A DNA stretch of 31,263 bases from assembly GCA_943704525.1 (NCBI GenBank), contig CALSCQ010001132.1:1-31263 (forward strand). Direction: 5' to 3'. The notes under the pieces were generated by a model, which did not search any database, had not been told where the DNA came from, and saw nothing but the letters and a program-made list of their open reading frames with translations. The position numbers were made by a program, and so were the translations under genes. This document shows positions 11,407-20,600 of the stretch, piece after piece. Numbering within the stretch: the stretch's first letter is position 1; each line of letters opens with the position of its first letter. Source of the DNA: Pigoraptor vietnamica. Its lineage: Eukaryota; Opisthokonta; Filasterea.

Positions 11407-13423
11407 CATTGCTGGTTCGCACATGCTGCCGCTCACTCGCGTCCTTCGCCCGTCGCAGGTGTACATTACCTTTTGGAACAGCGACAAGTCGGTGTCCTCC
11501 GAGCGTCTTTACTCGCGCGCGGCCGCTCCGATTGGCGACGGCGACGAGAGCAGCATCCGCCTGATTGGGCCCAAGCTCCCCGCGTCCTTTACCCCCGCGT
11601 TCATCGAAGTCGGCAAGGACACGGTGGGTGAACTGGTACCGCGTAGCTTTAGGGAGAACGCAAGGGCGTGTGTTTGTGGATCGCCAGCCCCCCACATGCG
11701 CGCACGCAAGCTTCGTGGCGCCTTGCAATTGTTCGCCCCTTGTGCGCAGCTGATGTTGGCGTAATGCAGGGCAAGTCGACCGGGTGCACGGGCAGCGGCG
11801 ACCCCAACCTCTCGCTGGACTCGTCGTGGCTGCTCGGCGCCGTGGAGGTCAAGTGAGTGTCCCTGTCACGTACCTGTCCGTCCATTACTGTCTCTGTTAC
11901 TTTATCTTTTGCGTTCAGTTTGTTTGTTATGAATCTCGCGCTGCGCGTCTGTACTACGCGTGCCCAAATCGGCATGTTCCGCTGTGTGTGGCCATGCGTT
12001 AACCCCCTCGCTTTGCAGGTACACGGCCGACTACAAGACCGCGCCGAGCGTGTCGTCGACGTACGTTGCGACGGTGAACAAGCTGTTCGGGCTTGACTTT
12101 GACGACATCTTCTCGTCGGTGATGGCGCCGCTCGTCCAGTCGACGGCGCTTGCGGCCAAGAAGTACACGGTCGCCCTCTTCACCACGAAGGGCACGACGT
12201 ACCCGAACGGCGACCTCCTCGTCACGATTGAGCTTGCGAATGGCGACTCTGTCGACTACATCTACCGCGGCGAATTTGCCCCCAACACGCTCATCAAGGT
12301 AGGTCCCAGGGCGTGTGTTGTAGCGTTATGGCGGCCCTAGGAAAAGAAAGACTCATCCCCACGGAGTCTGTTGGGACGTCACAGTACTAGTAATGTGAAA
12401 CTCACCGCCCCGCTCTTTCTCTTCGTCCAGCTGGAAATCCCGCACCTCAACGCCGCGGCGGACCCCGTGCGCGTCGTTCTGAACCTCGACGTCAACGGCC
12501 AGCCCGACACGATGCTCGCGGAGCACCGCCTGGCCATGTCGATGATCATTATCGCGTACGACACGAAGGTGTTCAGCGCCACGTGCGCCGACGAGACGTG
12601 CTTTGTCAACCGCGAGACGGTCGCCACGCGCATCCCGCTTAGTGTCGGCGGACCCACCGCCGTCAAGTACGTCCTCATGGTGAAGACGTCGAACATCGGC
12701 TTCCCCGCGGCCGCGCCTTACTCTGTTCTCACGGCGACCATCACGGGAACGACGGGAACAATCACCGACACGTTCAAGCCGGCGACGACGTACACGTGGG
12801 AGAAGGACACTCCCGTGAGTGCCGCGCCCTTTCATTCGCTCCTTGCAACCGTGTTCCTGTGCGACTGGAGTGTTTGTGATCGGCCTGACTCACACACATG
12901 CCCCCCGCAGTACGAGTTTGACTTCAAGACAAACTTTGTCCCCGCAAACGTTTCGCCCGCGCCGCTCTCGATCGGCCTCCCCACCAAGATCGACCTGTCC
13001 ATTGCCGCCGTGGACGGCCGTCCCGCGCCCTCGCTGCTCCTCGAGTATGCCACCCTCAAGATCATCTACCCGTCGTCGTGGTACGAGACAACCGTCTTTG
13101 CCAACGGTCTCCCCGATTTCCGATACTACACCGGCACCACCTACGATTCGAGCAACCCTCCCAGAATTCCGCTGGCGCCGGGCTCTCCCGCGTCGTTCAA
13201 CTCGGCCCAGATCACGTGCTGGACGGAGGACGCGTTCCCCATCCGCAACGGGTTCGGCCGCTTCACGCTGCAGTGGTTCTACGCGACGTACCCGACGCTC
13301 ACGGCAAAGTACAAGGTGACGGGTACCAACGTCAGCCCGACGACCAACTGCCCGACGGTCCTCAACGCGCCGAAGAAGGTCCGCCGTCGCCGCGCGGCCG
13401 AGGAGAACAAGGCCGACTTGTAA
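8213..13423 (+). CDS. Unrecognised secretory-pathway protein (15 exons, 1034 aa)
   Basis: Exons are 8213-8417, 8563-8855, 8972-9067, 9268-9369, 9568-9619, 9705-9757, 9874-10104, 10250-10324, 10494-10772, 10975-11268, 11459-11623, 11770-11852, 12019-12298, 12431-12814 and 12911-13423. Every junction is GT..AG and the frame is kept throughout; the stop is TAA. Residues 1-22 (MRVAVLVALVAAIALIARAT) form a signal peptide. Then comes an acidic, Tyr/Glu-rich segment (about 25-70) and a His/Asp-rich stretch with VIEYHDDVVHIEDEHADHLR. The remainder is rich in short hydrophobic/Thr-Ser strands, suggesting an all-beta protein. No second TM helix is visible. The C-terminus is basic, then ends ENKADL, so secretion or ER retention is possible. 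A central stretch (ISPIAVTFNGPTFALMPTL) faintly recalls the DUF7223-type repeat of fungal secreted proteins; this is from memory and weak. Function unknown. Confidence 0.85.
10181..10214. other. Poly-C tract with assembly gap
   Basis: A C homopolymer interrupted by ten N at 10186-10195, in intron 7 of the secreted-protein gene and about 35 bases before the acceptor. The gap does not touch coding sequence. Confidence 0.98.
11373..11403. repeat. Poly-G run (31 bases)
   Basis: Lies in intron 10 of the secreted-protein gene. A frame reading through it gives a poly-Gly artefact, but the exon boundaries at 11268 and 11459 exclude it. Confidence 0.95.
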
Positions 13424-14826
13424 GCGTCGGATCTGCTTTACTGTAAATCACCGACGGCTATCCATCGACTGCGGGACGACTTGTAAAAGAGCGAAGGGAC
13501 TTTGTATTTCTTTGTGAGTTGTTCAATGAACAAGCGCATGTGCGTGTCGCGCGAATTTGGAGGAGTGCCGATTGCCGATTGTATTGGACTGACACCGGCG
13601 CGCCCGTGAGTACGAAACGGCAAAGTGAAACCATAGGGCCTAACACACGTGCCCTAGAGTGAAACCAAGCTTTACAGATCTGCGATGCTGGCACAGTCGG
13701 GCGCTTCCCTTCGAATCTCATATTCATTTCGGCCCTCGCCAATGGCGTATCAGCTGCTTTGGCCAGCGGGTCGGCTCGTGCGCCTGTCGCCGTTTTCCGG
13801 AGGACGCTGCTGTCTGGACGCGGCCGAGCCGTCACGGCGGCTGCAAGTCGGCCGGCGGCGCCATCGCGGGCGGCTCGCGGCGGCTGGCCAATACCGGACC
13901 GGGCCGACGTACTGACAAGCTCTGCAATAACAACTGGCGGCAGCGGTGTCTTCTTTGACTAAGCCCGCCTTAACGCCCTTTCAGTTGCACAGCGCTGACA
14001 GGCCATACTCCTCCACCTTCACGCAGCCCCTCAGTTTTCCAATCGACTCAACCGTCACGTGCTTGCACTGACAGCATGTAATGGGTCAGTCGGGTCGTGT
14101 CTTACTGAAAGTGCCCTTGAACTGACCCAGACTGACACAGCCATCCGGCCGTGTCAGAGTCCCGCCGGACTAGCGGCGCGGCTTCCGGCCCGGGCGGCTG
14201 TCCGAGTCCCGGCCCGGCGGCTCAGAACGGCAGTCCGGCGATGGAGAGCCGAAACCGACGCACCGGCGGCCGCCGGGGCACGGCCGGCACGGCCGGCACG
14301 GCACGCACGGCACGGCACGCGCGCCGGCGCACGCACACACAGAACTGACAGACACTCCCATCAGTCATGACTGACGCACTCAGCAGTCTGACTTCGGGCA
14401 GCCCTGATCCCGGCCGCGCGGGCTGGCGGTACGGCCGCTCACACTGTGGCCACCGCCTCGCCGGCCTCAGCGGCCGGCAGCCGTCAGGCACTCGCCGGGC
14501 GGTGCAGTCACTGGCACGGCCGCTGCGGCCAAACCGCCCGGCAGCTTACGCCGCACGGCACCGGAATCCGGCAACAAGACTGTTGCGAGTCAGCCCTTGT
14601 TTGCAGGAGGAGAAATGACACATGCTCTTCAACGAACGGCGCTGTGAGTTTTCCGCGCCGCGGTGCGTAGACTCAGCACAGCGCGGATGTTACGGAAGTC
14701 GTTGTTTTTTTTTTTTTTTTCGACCAATCAGACCACAGCGAGACACGGCACTGTTGTTGAGATGGACATGTACGCGTGACCTCAAATCTTGGACACTGGT
14801 CCTGGGACAAAAAGACAACACGCAGC
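13424..14826. other. Spacer with GGC/CCG-rich low-complexity core
   Basis: No gene supported. Bases of about 13780-13910 and 14140-14560 are dominated by CCGGC/GGCCG words, with a local tandem of GGCAC(GGCC) units at about 14275-14325. The words ACTGAC/GTCAGT also recur between 14070 and 14400. Composition differs from the host gene flanks. A 16-base poly-T (14705-14720) and a CCAAT box (14724-14728) precede the ORF that starts at 14827. Confidence 0.6.
13550..13562 (+). repeat. Left copy of a direct repeat bracketing the intronless block
   Basis: CGCGAATTTGGAG at 13550-13562, followed after 13 extra bases by CGATTGTA at 13576-13583. The right copy at 17542 has the same two words fused. It lies 130 bases after the stop of the secreted-protein gene. 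Confidence 0.6.
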
Positions 14827-15700
14827 ATGGCGTCGACGACCACCCACGACGGGGATGTCGCGCCCATTCTCCGGCTGTCCGACACCGCGTGGTATGAACT
14901 TCTCTCGCTCGAAATCCTCGACCCCGTCGACCTCGCCTGTCTCGCGGCGTCGTGTCGCGCGCTCTATGCGTGCATCAACAAGCTCATCCAAGTGCGATGG
15001 CCGCGCATCGTTGACAAGGGCCGCGTGCATGCGGCTGCGTTCTCGGAGCATGGCCAGCGGTACCACTCGCCGAGCCTGTGCCTGTGGCTGGGTGCGAATG
15101 CGACAAAGGGTTATCCGCCGAAGCCCGCGTTCGTCTCTCGCGAATGGGTGCGGGCCATCAACGAACGGGCGCGTCGGCTTGCATGGACCCGGGTGGCGAT
15201 CGACCACGTGCGCCTAAAGACATTCTTCCGCCGCAGCCATTTGGCCCGCATGGCCGAGGAGGAGATGCTGCGTCGCCTTGCGACTGTTCCCGGGGCGAAG
15301 GGCGTTTGTGCGCGAGTACTACGAACGGATGGTGCGCGGGCGAAGCGAGTTCAGTTCTTGGCGGCGAATGGGACGGGCGACCCGGACTGTCCGTTTCGCA
15401 TGTGTCCGGTGGACGCGCGCACCGCCGGCGTCAAAATCTTCACGCGCACCTCCGAAAGTGCCCTGCGGAAAGAACAGGCCGATCGGGAGGATTGCAGTGA
15501 AAGATCTTCTCGACGAGGTGAAGCTGGAGGGTGCGACGTACGTGGAGGAACCGGAGGAGGGCGGCGTGAGCTCTCCGGACGGCGAGGAGGAAAGCGATGG
15601 GAGTGGCGACCCGTACGAAGACGAAGCAACTAGGACAGCGAACCTGCTTGCGCCGTTCACCGCTGTGCCCCCCTCCGAGCTCTCTGCTCGCAGCACATGA
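14827..15700 (+). pseudogene. Intronless F-box-like gene, frame-broken
   Basis: From ATG 14827 the frame gives about 155 good residues. An F-box-like helix set sits at about 15-50 (LRLSDTAWYELLSLEILDP, then LACLAASCRALYACINKLI), followed by charged alpha-helical sequence to about 15300. F-box proteins recruit substrates to SCF ubiquitin ligases through SKP1. Past 15300 the protein-like reading moves to the +1 frame (a stretch with AFVREYYERMVRGRSEF), returns to the first frame at about 15350-15490 (CPFRMCPVDARTAGVKIF), then moves again to an acidic segment ending with TGA at 15698-15700. No GT..AG intron of host size (smallest about 65 bases) explains these jumps, so indels, decay or sequencing errors are likely. 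Its nearest look-alikes in style are F-box genes of large DNA viruses of amoebae; that is inference. Not joined here. Confidence 0.55.
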
Positions 15701-15848
15701 TCTCGACGGACTGCGACCCTGCCGAACTCCCGAGCAAGTACTTCTGTGGTGGGTGGGGTTTGGGGTCGTGGTGTGCCGAGTACACGGCGGATGCTGTGCC
15801 GGACGCCGCCGACGCCTTCGCCGCCATAGAGTCGGTCGAAATCCTCCG
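15697..15848 (+). pseudogene. Short protein-like frame between two ORFs
   Basis: ATG at 15697 overlaps the preceding stop as ATGA. It opens a convincing frame for about 50 residues (DCDPAELPSKYFCGGWGLGS, then acidic/Ala-rich), after which the good reading passes to another frame at 15849. It could be an overlapping small gene, or more likely the 5' part of the next ORF cut off by a frameshift. Confidence 0.4.
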
Positions 15849-16589
15849 ATGGCAACCAGCCCGCGGGACTTTTACGAGGAGTCCGTGCGCGCGGCGGACT
15901 TTCTCTTCCGAACTGGCGGGGATGCCGACGCGCCGCTGTACGTGTGGCTGCGCGGGCGCGACATGGTGCGCAGGCAGCGGCCCGATATGGGCCTCTTTCC
16001 CGGAAACCAGTTTCAGGAAGGCCACGAGAGCGGCTGGTGTATTTCGGCGGACGGTCTCGAGTCGTCAGCGCGCATTTTCTTCCGTTTGGGACACGCGGGG
16101 CCGTTCGCGGAAGGTGTCACGTGCGGGTTTGCGCGACACATGGACCGGTTGCGACTCGACATGGACGGCGAATTCTACGACGGCAAGCCATTCTGCAGCG
16201 ACGGATTTCTGCGCGCGATTGGCGTTGCGCTGCCCAACATGCCCCTCGATCGCGCATTCGGTGTCGTCTCGATTGCGTTAAGCCTCGTCTTCGGATATCC
16301 CTCGCGCGGAAAGGTCGTGCCGGGACACACAAACTTTGCCGTCGACTTGCGGACCGGCAGGCCGGAGCTGCTGGTCGATCGCGGAGACGTGGCGCGCTTC
16401 CATGCCAGTGAGCGCATCCCTGGCGATTCGGATTTGGACCTTGTCTCGCCGCCGTGGCGTAGGGGGACGCGAGCACAACACAAGGCCGAAGGGAGCGTGC
16501 CTCGGTTCGTGTGGCCGGTCGAGCGGGGTGCGCAGTTGACGCCGTTTTCACTGTACAGACGCCGGGGAACGCGTCGACGAGAGGCTTAG
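15849..16589 (+). CDS. Intronless ORF, 246 aa, unknown function
   Basis: An uninterrupted frame from ATG 15849 (MATSPRDFYEESVRAADFLF) to TAG at 16587. The sequence has normal protein texture: a Trp/Arg-rich N-terminal third, a central region with LPNMPLDRAFGVVSIALSLV, and a basic tail (RRRGTRRREA). I see no recognisable catalytic motif, signal peptide or TM helix. It is the middle of three strand-matched, intronless readings, which contrasts with the roughly 1 intron per 100 codons of flanking host genes. The true start may lie upstream in the frame-shifted segment at 15697. Confidence 0.5.
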   Translation: MATSPRDFYEESVRAADFLFRTGGDADAPLYVWLRGRDMVRRQRPDMGLFPGNQFQEGHESGWCISADGLESSARIFFRLGHAGPFAEGVTCGFARHMDRLRLDMDGEFYDGKPFCSDGFLRAIGVALPNMPLDRAFGVVSIALSLVFGYPSRGKVVPGHTNFAVDLRTGRPELLVDRGDVARFHASERIPGDSDLDLVSPPWRRGTRAQHKAEGSVPRFVWPVERGAQLTPFSLYRRRGTRRREA

Positions 16590-16625
16590 GGACATCTCGG
16601 GCGCATAAAACACGAGACGACGGCG

Positions 16626-17516
16626 ATGTGGGTGTATCTGTCGTCCGTGACTCGCGACCTCGCCGCCATCCGGCAGATGGGATGCGCGGGACAGCGCGAG
16701 TGCGAGCACTTCACGCACATGTGCACATCGATCGAAGGCGACAGGGATTTCTGGGCGACGTCAGGCCCGTTTGGAAAGGGGCCATTGACGTGGTCGTCGG
16801 AAGAGTGCGGCAAACCCATGAAGCTGCACGATTGCATGTGCGGGAGGGTCAATTACGACGACGCGTTCTGCGGCGTTTCGTGGGACCGCGTGAAAAGGTC
16901 AGAGAGCACCGCGGACGTCACAGCTTTGATGGGGGAGGACTCGTGGTGGACGGCGCCCGGCGGAAGGGTAATGCGCACACCTGCACTCGAACTGTGCCGA
17001 CAGCGCGTGATGTCGCAGTATTACGGGGACCGCACGTGGGATGCTGTGCCAGTGCTGTTCGACTATGCGGAGACGCTCGAGAACGGGGGTGGCGACGAGT
17101 GCGACGAGGCAAGCGATGGCAGCAGCTACGACGGCGACGATGATAGCAGCAGCGACGACGGCGAGAGCGTGGACGAGAGCGTGGACGAGTCCGGCGACCC
17201 GGCGCATAAGGATGCTCGACAGGGCGCCGTGGAAGGACGGGAAAGTCGATCCGTTCTGACGCACGTCGATCATTCGTGCGAGGGGGAGATGGCTCGGCGC
17301 CGCGCGCACGGCGAAGGCGATGCGACGTATTGCGCTTGGTCGAGCGATGACGAAGCGGAAACCGAGTTGATTGCGAAGAGCGAACCGAACGGCGGAGTCT
17401 GGCGCATCGACAACGACCTCATGCCCGAAGACACCAACGGCATGATGGACAGCGACGGCGACAACTACCCGTGGTCTGAGGACTTCGACAACTACGCTGA
17501 CTTTGCTGCCTACTGA
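16626..17516 (+). CDS. Intronless ORF, 296 aa, Cys-containing head and acidic tail
   Basis: ATG 16626 to TGA 17514-17516, only 36 bases after the previous stop. Residues of about 1-160 contain several Cys and Trp (for example KPMKLHDCMCGRVNYDD and CGVSWDRVKR), possibly a small metal-binding or disulphide fold. Residues of about 160-200 are an Asp/Ser-rich acidic tract (DGDDDSSSDDGESVDESVDE), and the C-terminal 40 residues are again acidic and aromatic. No family recognised. Its undamaged frame shows that the breaks upstream are not a general property of sequence quality in this block. Confidence 0.55.
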   Translation: MWVYLSSVTRDLAAIRQMGCAGQRECEHFTHMCTSIEGDRDFWATSGPFGKGPLTWSSEECGKPMKLHDCMCGRVNYDDAFCGVSWDRVKRSESTADVTALMGEDSWWTAPGGRVMRTPALELCRQRVMSQYYGDRTWDAVPVLFDYAETLENGGGDECDEASDGSSYDGDDDSSSDDGESVDESVDESGDPAHKDARQGAVEGRESRSVLTHVDHSCEGEMARRRAHGEGDATYCAWSSDDEAETELIAKSEPNGGVWRIDNDLMPEDTNGMMDSDGDNYPWSEDFDNYADFAAY

Positions 17517-17541
17517 GAGAATGAATCGCACAATGCCGGTC

Positions 17542-17554
17542 CGCGAATTTGGAG
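17542..17554 (+). repeat. Right copy of the direct repeat bracketing the intronless block
   Basis: CGCGAATTTGGAG at 17542-17554, directly followed by CGATTGTA (17555-17562). It lies 25 bases after the stop of the 296-aa ORF and before the kinase gene stop at 17674. Confidence 0.6.
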
Positions 17555-17673
17555 CGATTGTACTATATATTCAGACACACAACCGAGCTGCACATTGCAA
17601 AATGAGAATGCTTTGCACTTGCAACCGCCACGCGCGCACAACACTGTCGCCGAGTCCACTGCAGACGTCCGCC

Positions 17674-20600
17674 TCAGTTCTCAGGCCACGTGTGCACGTC
17701 GAGCGCAGAGAGCTCCTGGATGATCTGCGCAAAGGTGGGGCGGGCGCTCGGCTCTGCGTCCCAGCACCTGCCATGAGAGCATGGGTCAGCGGGGATCAAA
17801 GCGAAACAAGAGCGCGCAAAACGATGCACGCGGAGTATGCAAAACGAAACGCTTGTGCGCAAAACAATACGAGTGTCCAAGGCGATACGCGAGGAGTGCA
17901 TTAAACGGAGCACGAGTGCATGCGCCACATCGAGTCCCCCTGCACGCACGCGCACGCGCACGCACCTTGCAGCCAGACCGGCGAATTCCGGCGGGGCGTT
18001 CTCAGGGAGCGTCGGTCGCAGATTTGCGTACAAAATGCAGTCGACGAGTTCGTCCGTGGACATGCTCTGGCTCGCGTACGGCGTCGTCTTGAGGACGAGC
18101 TCCGCCAGCACGATCCCTGTTATGGGCGACCCGTGGCGTCAGGTGGGGAAGGCCGGGACAACGGCACAAATGCAAGCACGCACGCGCGCGCCCACACACG
18201 CCCGCACGCACGCACACATACGCACGCACACACATACCGTACGAGTAGCGGTCCGCAGATTCGTCGTAGGGTTCCTCGCGGAGCATCTCGGGCGCCATCC
18301 ACCACACCGTCCCGTGGCCTCCGTCGTTGATGCGATCGCCGTGCTTGAGCTGCGACAGGCCAAAGTCCGCAACCTGGGAGATGACGAGGAATGGTCAGCA
18401 TACATCCTGCGCGGGCTGTGCTTGTCGTTGTGCGTGCTGTACGTGCGTGCGGGGTGTATGGGGGTGGTGTGCGTGTGTGCGCGCGTACTTGCGGACGCAA
18501 TGCGTGCATGCAACAGTGCACATACCTTTGCCCGGTTGTGGAAATCTATGAGTATATTCGGGCTCTTGAGGTCGAGGTGGAGCTGAAACGTGGGAGAGGT
18601 CATGTGAGCACGTGGGCAAGCAGTTCCAATTAGTTGCTGACACACACAATTGGCGGACTAAACACGACCGCAAACAACACTAACTAGCTCGCAGCGAAAA
18701 TGGCCACTGACGCACGCGTGACGCAACTACACCGACAGCCACGGGACGGCAAACAACCAAAGCCGCAGCACTCACAATCGGCGGCTTGGACGAGTGCAGG
18801 TACTCCATGCCGAGCGCAGAGTCCATCGCTGCGAGCGCAGAGTGTCAAACGATGTTGCGTGGCAGGTCACCAATGCATGCGACGGAAGCAACAGACCATC
18901 GTAATTGGCGATGTGTAAACGACAGGTACGTTTGGAGTCTGTCTAAAGAGCACGGTGTAGGCAGTGCGAGAGAGAATAATTGTTGAGGCTCACCGATGTC
19001 GACGCGGAGAGGCCAGCAGAGGTCTGCGGGTCGCTTCGTGTAGAAATCGTGGAGCGAGCCCCACTGCAGTTCCGTGATGATGCACAGATTGGGCGCGCGC
19101 ACGGAGGCACCTGCGCAAACAAGGCACGGCAAAATCTCAATAAGTGGCGGCGATTCGAGGAACCGTGAGGCGCACTGCACACACCGGGCGGCGCCCTCTT
19201 CTCACAGCGCACGTGACAGGGCGGAATGCAAGCCAACCAAGTTTCACGTCCACACACGCAAATAAAGCCCCATGAAAGCGCCGATTGCCCTCTGACGTCG
19301 CACAACCAGCGCTGCCAAGGCGCACGGATAGAAGAATAGGCATGTGACGCACCCATAAATAAAACGATATTCGGATGCCGCAGTCGCACGAGCGTCTCAA
19401 TTTCCTGCGAACATTAAACAGAAGGTGTGAGGCAGAAAAACTGTAACGCGCCGCACAGGGACAAACAGTGCCTAAAAGGACTGTGGGTGCCGGTACGTGT
19501 ACGTGTATGTGTTGTGCGTAAGGTAGAGAAGAGGGGGGGTGGGGGGGGGGGGGGGGAATGTGTACAATGCGGAGAGAGTGCCGTGGACCCACCTGCATGA
19601 ACCCCTCGACCACCTTCTTGGTCACCTGACGCGCCTCAATCTTAGCGCGTATTTGCTCCCGCAATACGCTTATCGACACAGTGCGCGATGCGATCCTCGA
19701 TGCCGTCGACGCCACCGAGAGGCTGCTCGCACGCCGGCCAACTCCTGACCGAACTCCGCGCGCCGCAATCGACGACGGCGACGGCCGGCGCCCATCCTTA
19801 ACCGAGGCCTCGACCCCTATTGAAGACCGCCCCACGCCAGTCGGCGGGAGGCTGGGGGCGCGCGCCGTGGACGATCGCGCACGAGGGACAGGAGAGACAC
19901 CTACGGTGGGGGAGGCACCTGCGACGGAAGAAGGGCCGGCGGCAAGACACCCGACGTCATCCGTCGCCTCAGCGGCGTCCCTCGGTGACGCAATCGGAGG
20001 CTGCCCGTGGTGCGCGTGCGGAGAGCCCGCAATGCCGTTGGCCACCGCGCCCGGAACTGCCATCCCGAGGTCGCCGCCTGCGACAGAGCCACGGGCCCCG
20101 CCCTCGACGTCCACGACTTCCTGCGCGTCCGTCACCACCGCACGCAATGCATCGCCGCCTGTGCCCTCCAACCCTCCGCTGCCTCCGTCGCCCGTCGTCG
20201 CAGAGTCACTGTAGCCTCTGTTGGCGTCGTGTGTGTCGTGCTGTCCCTCTTGACCGTCGCCATGCTCCCCGGTAGCGTGCTCATCGGCAACGGACCCGAG
20301 CTGCGACCCAATGCGGAGGGGGCTGGGCACAGCAGAGAGACGGCGGGGCGCCTCACTGGCGCTGTCCGAGCCCGCCATTTCCGCGGCGAATGCTTTAGAA
20401 TCAAACGTGCGCGTGCTGAGGACGCCGCCGTTTGAGTCGCTAGAGACGTCAAAGCGCATTCGCTTGATGGCCACGCGACTCCCGCGGAATGTGCCGACGA
20501 AAACCTCGCCGTACGCACCCTGCACGAAGCACGTGCGCGCGCGTGTGAGTGCGCGTAACAAGCAGGTTAGGAGCTCGTGCGGGAGAGTGCGCGGGTGTGT

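Noticed and set aside
15600-15848. Extending the 246-aa ORF upstream in its own frame to 15597
   Set aside because: That part reads as Cys/Arg-rich noise, while another frame (from 15697) has better protein texture.
19681-20214. Plus-strand Pro/Ala-rich 177-aa open frame
   Set aside because: Antisense of the low-complexity kinase insertion; the minus strand stays open for the whole 927-base exon between in-phase splice sites.
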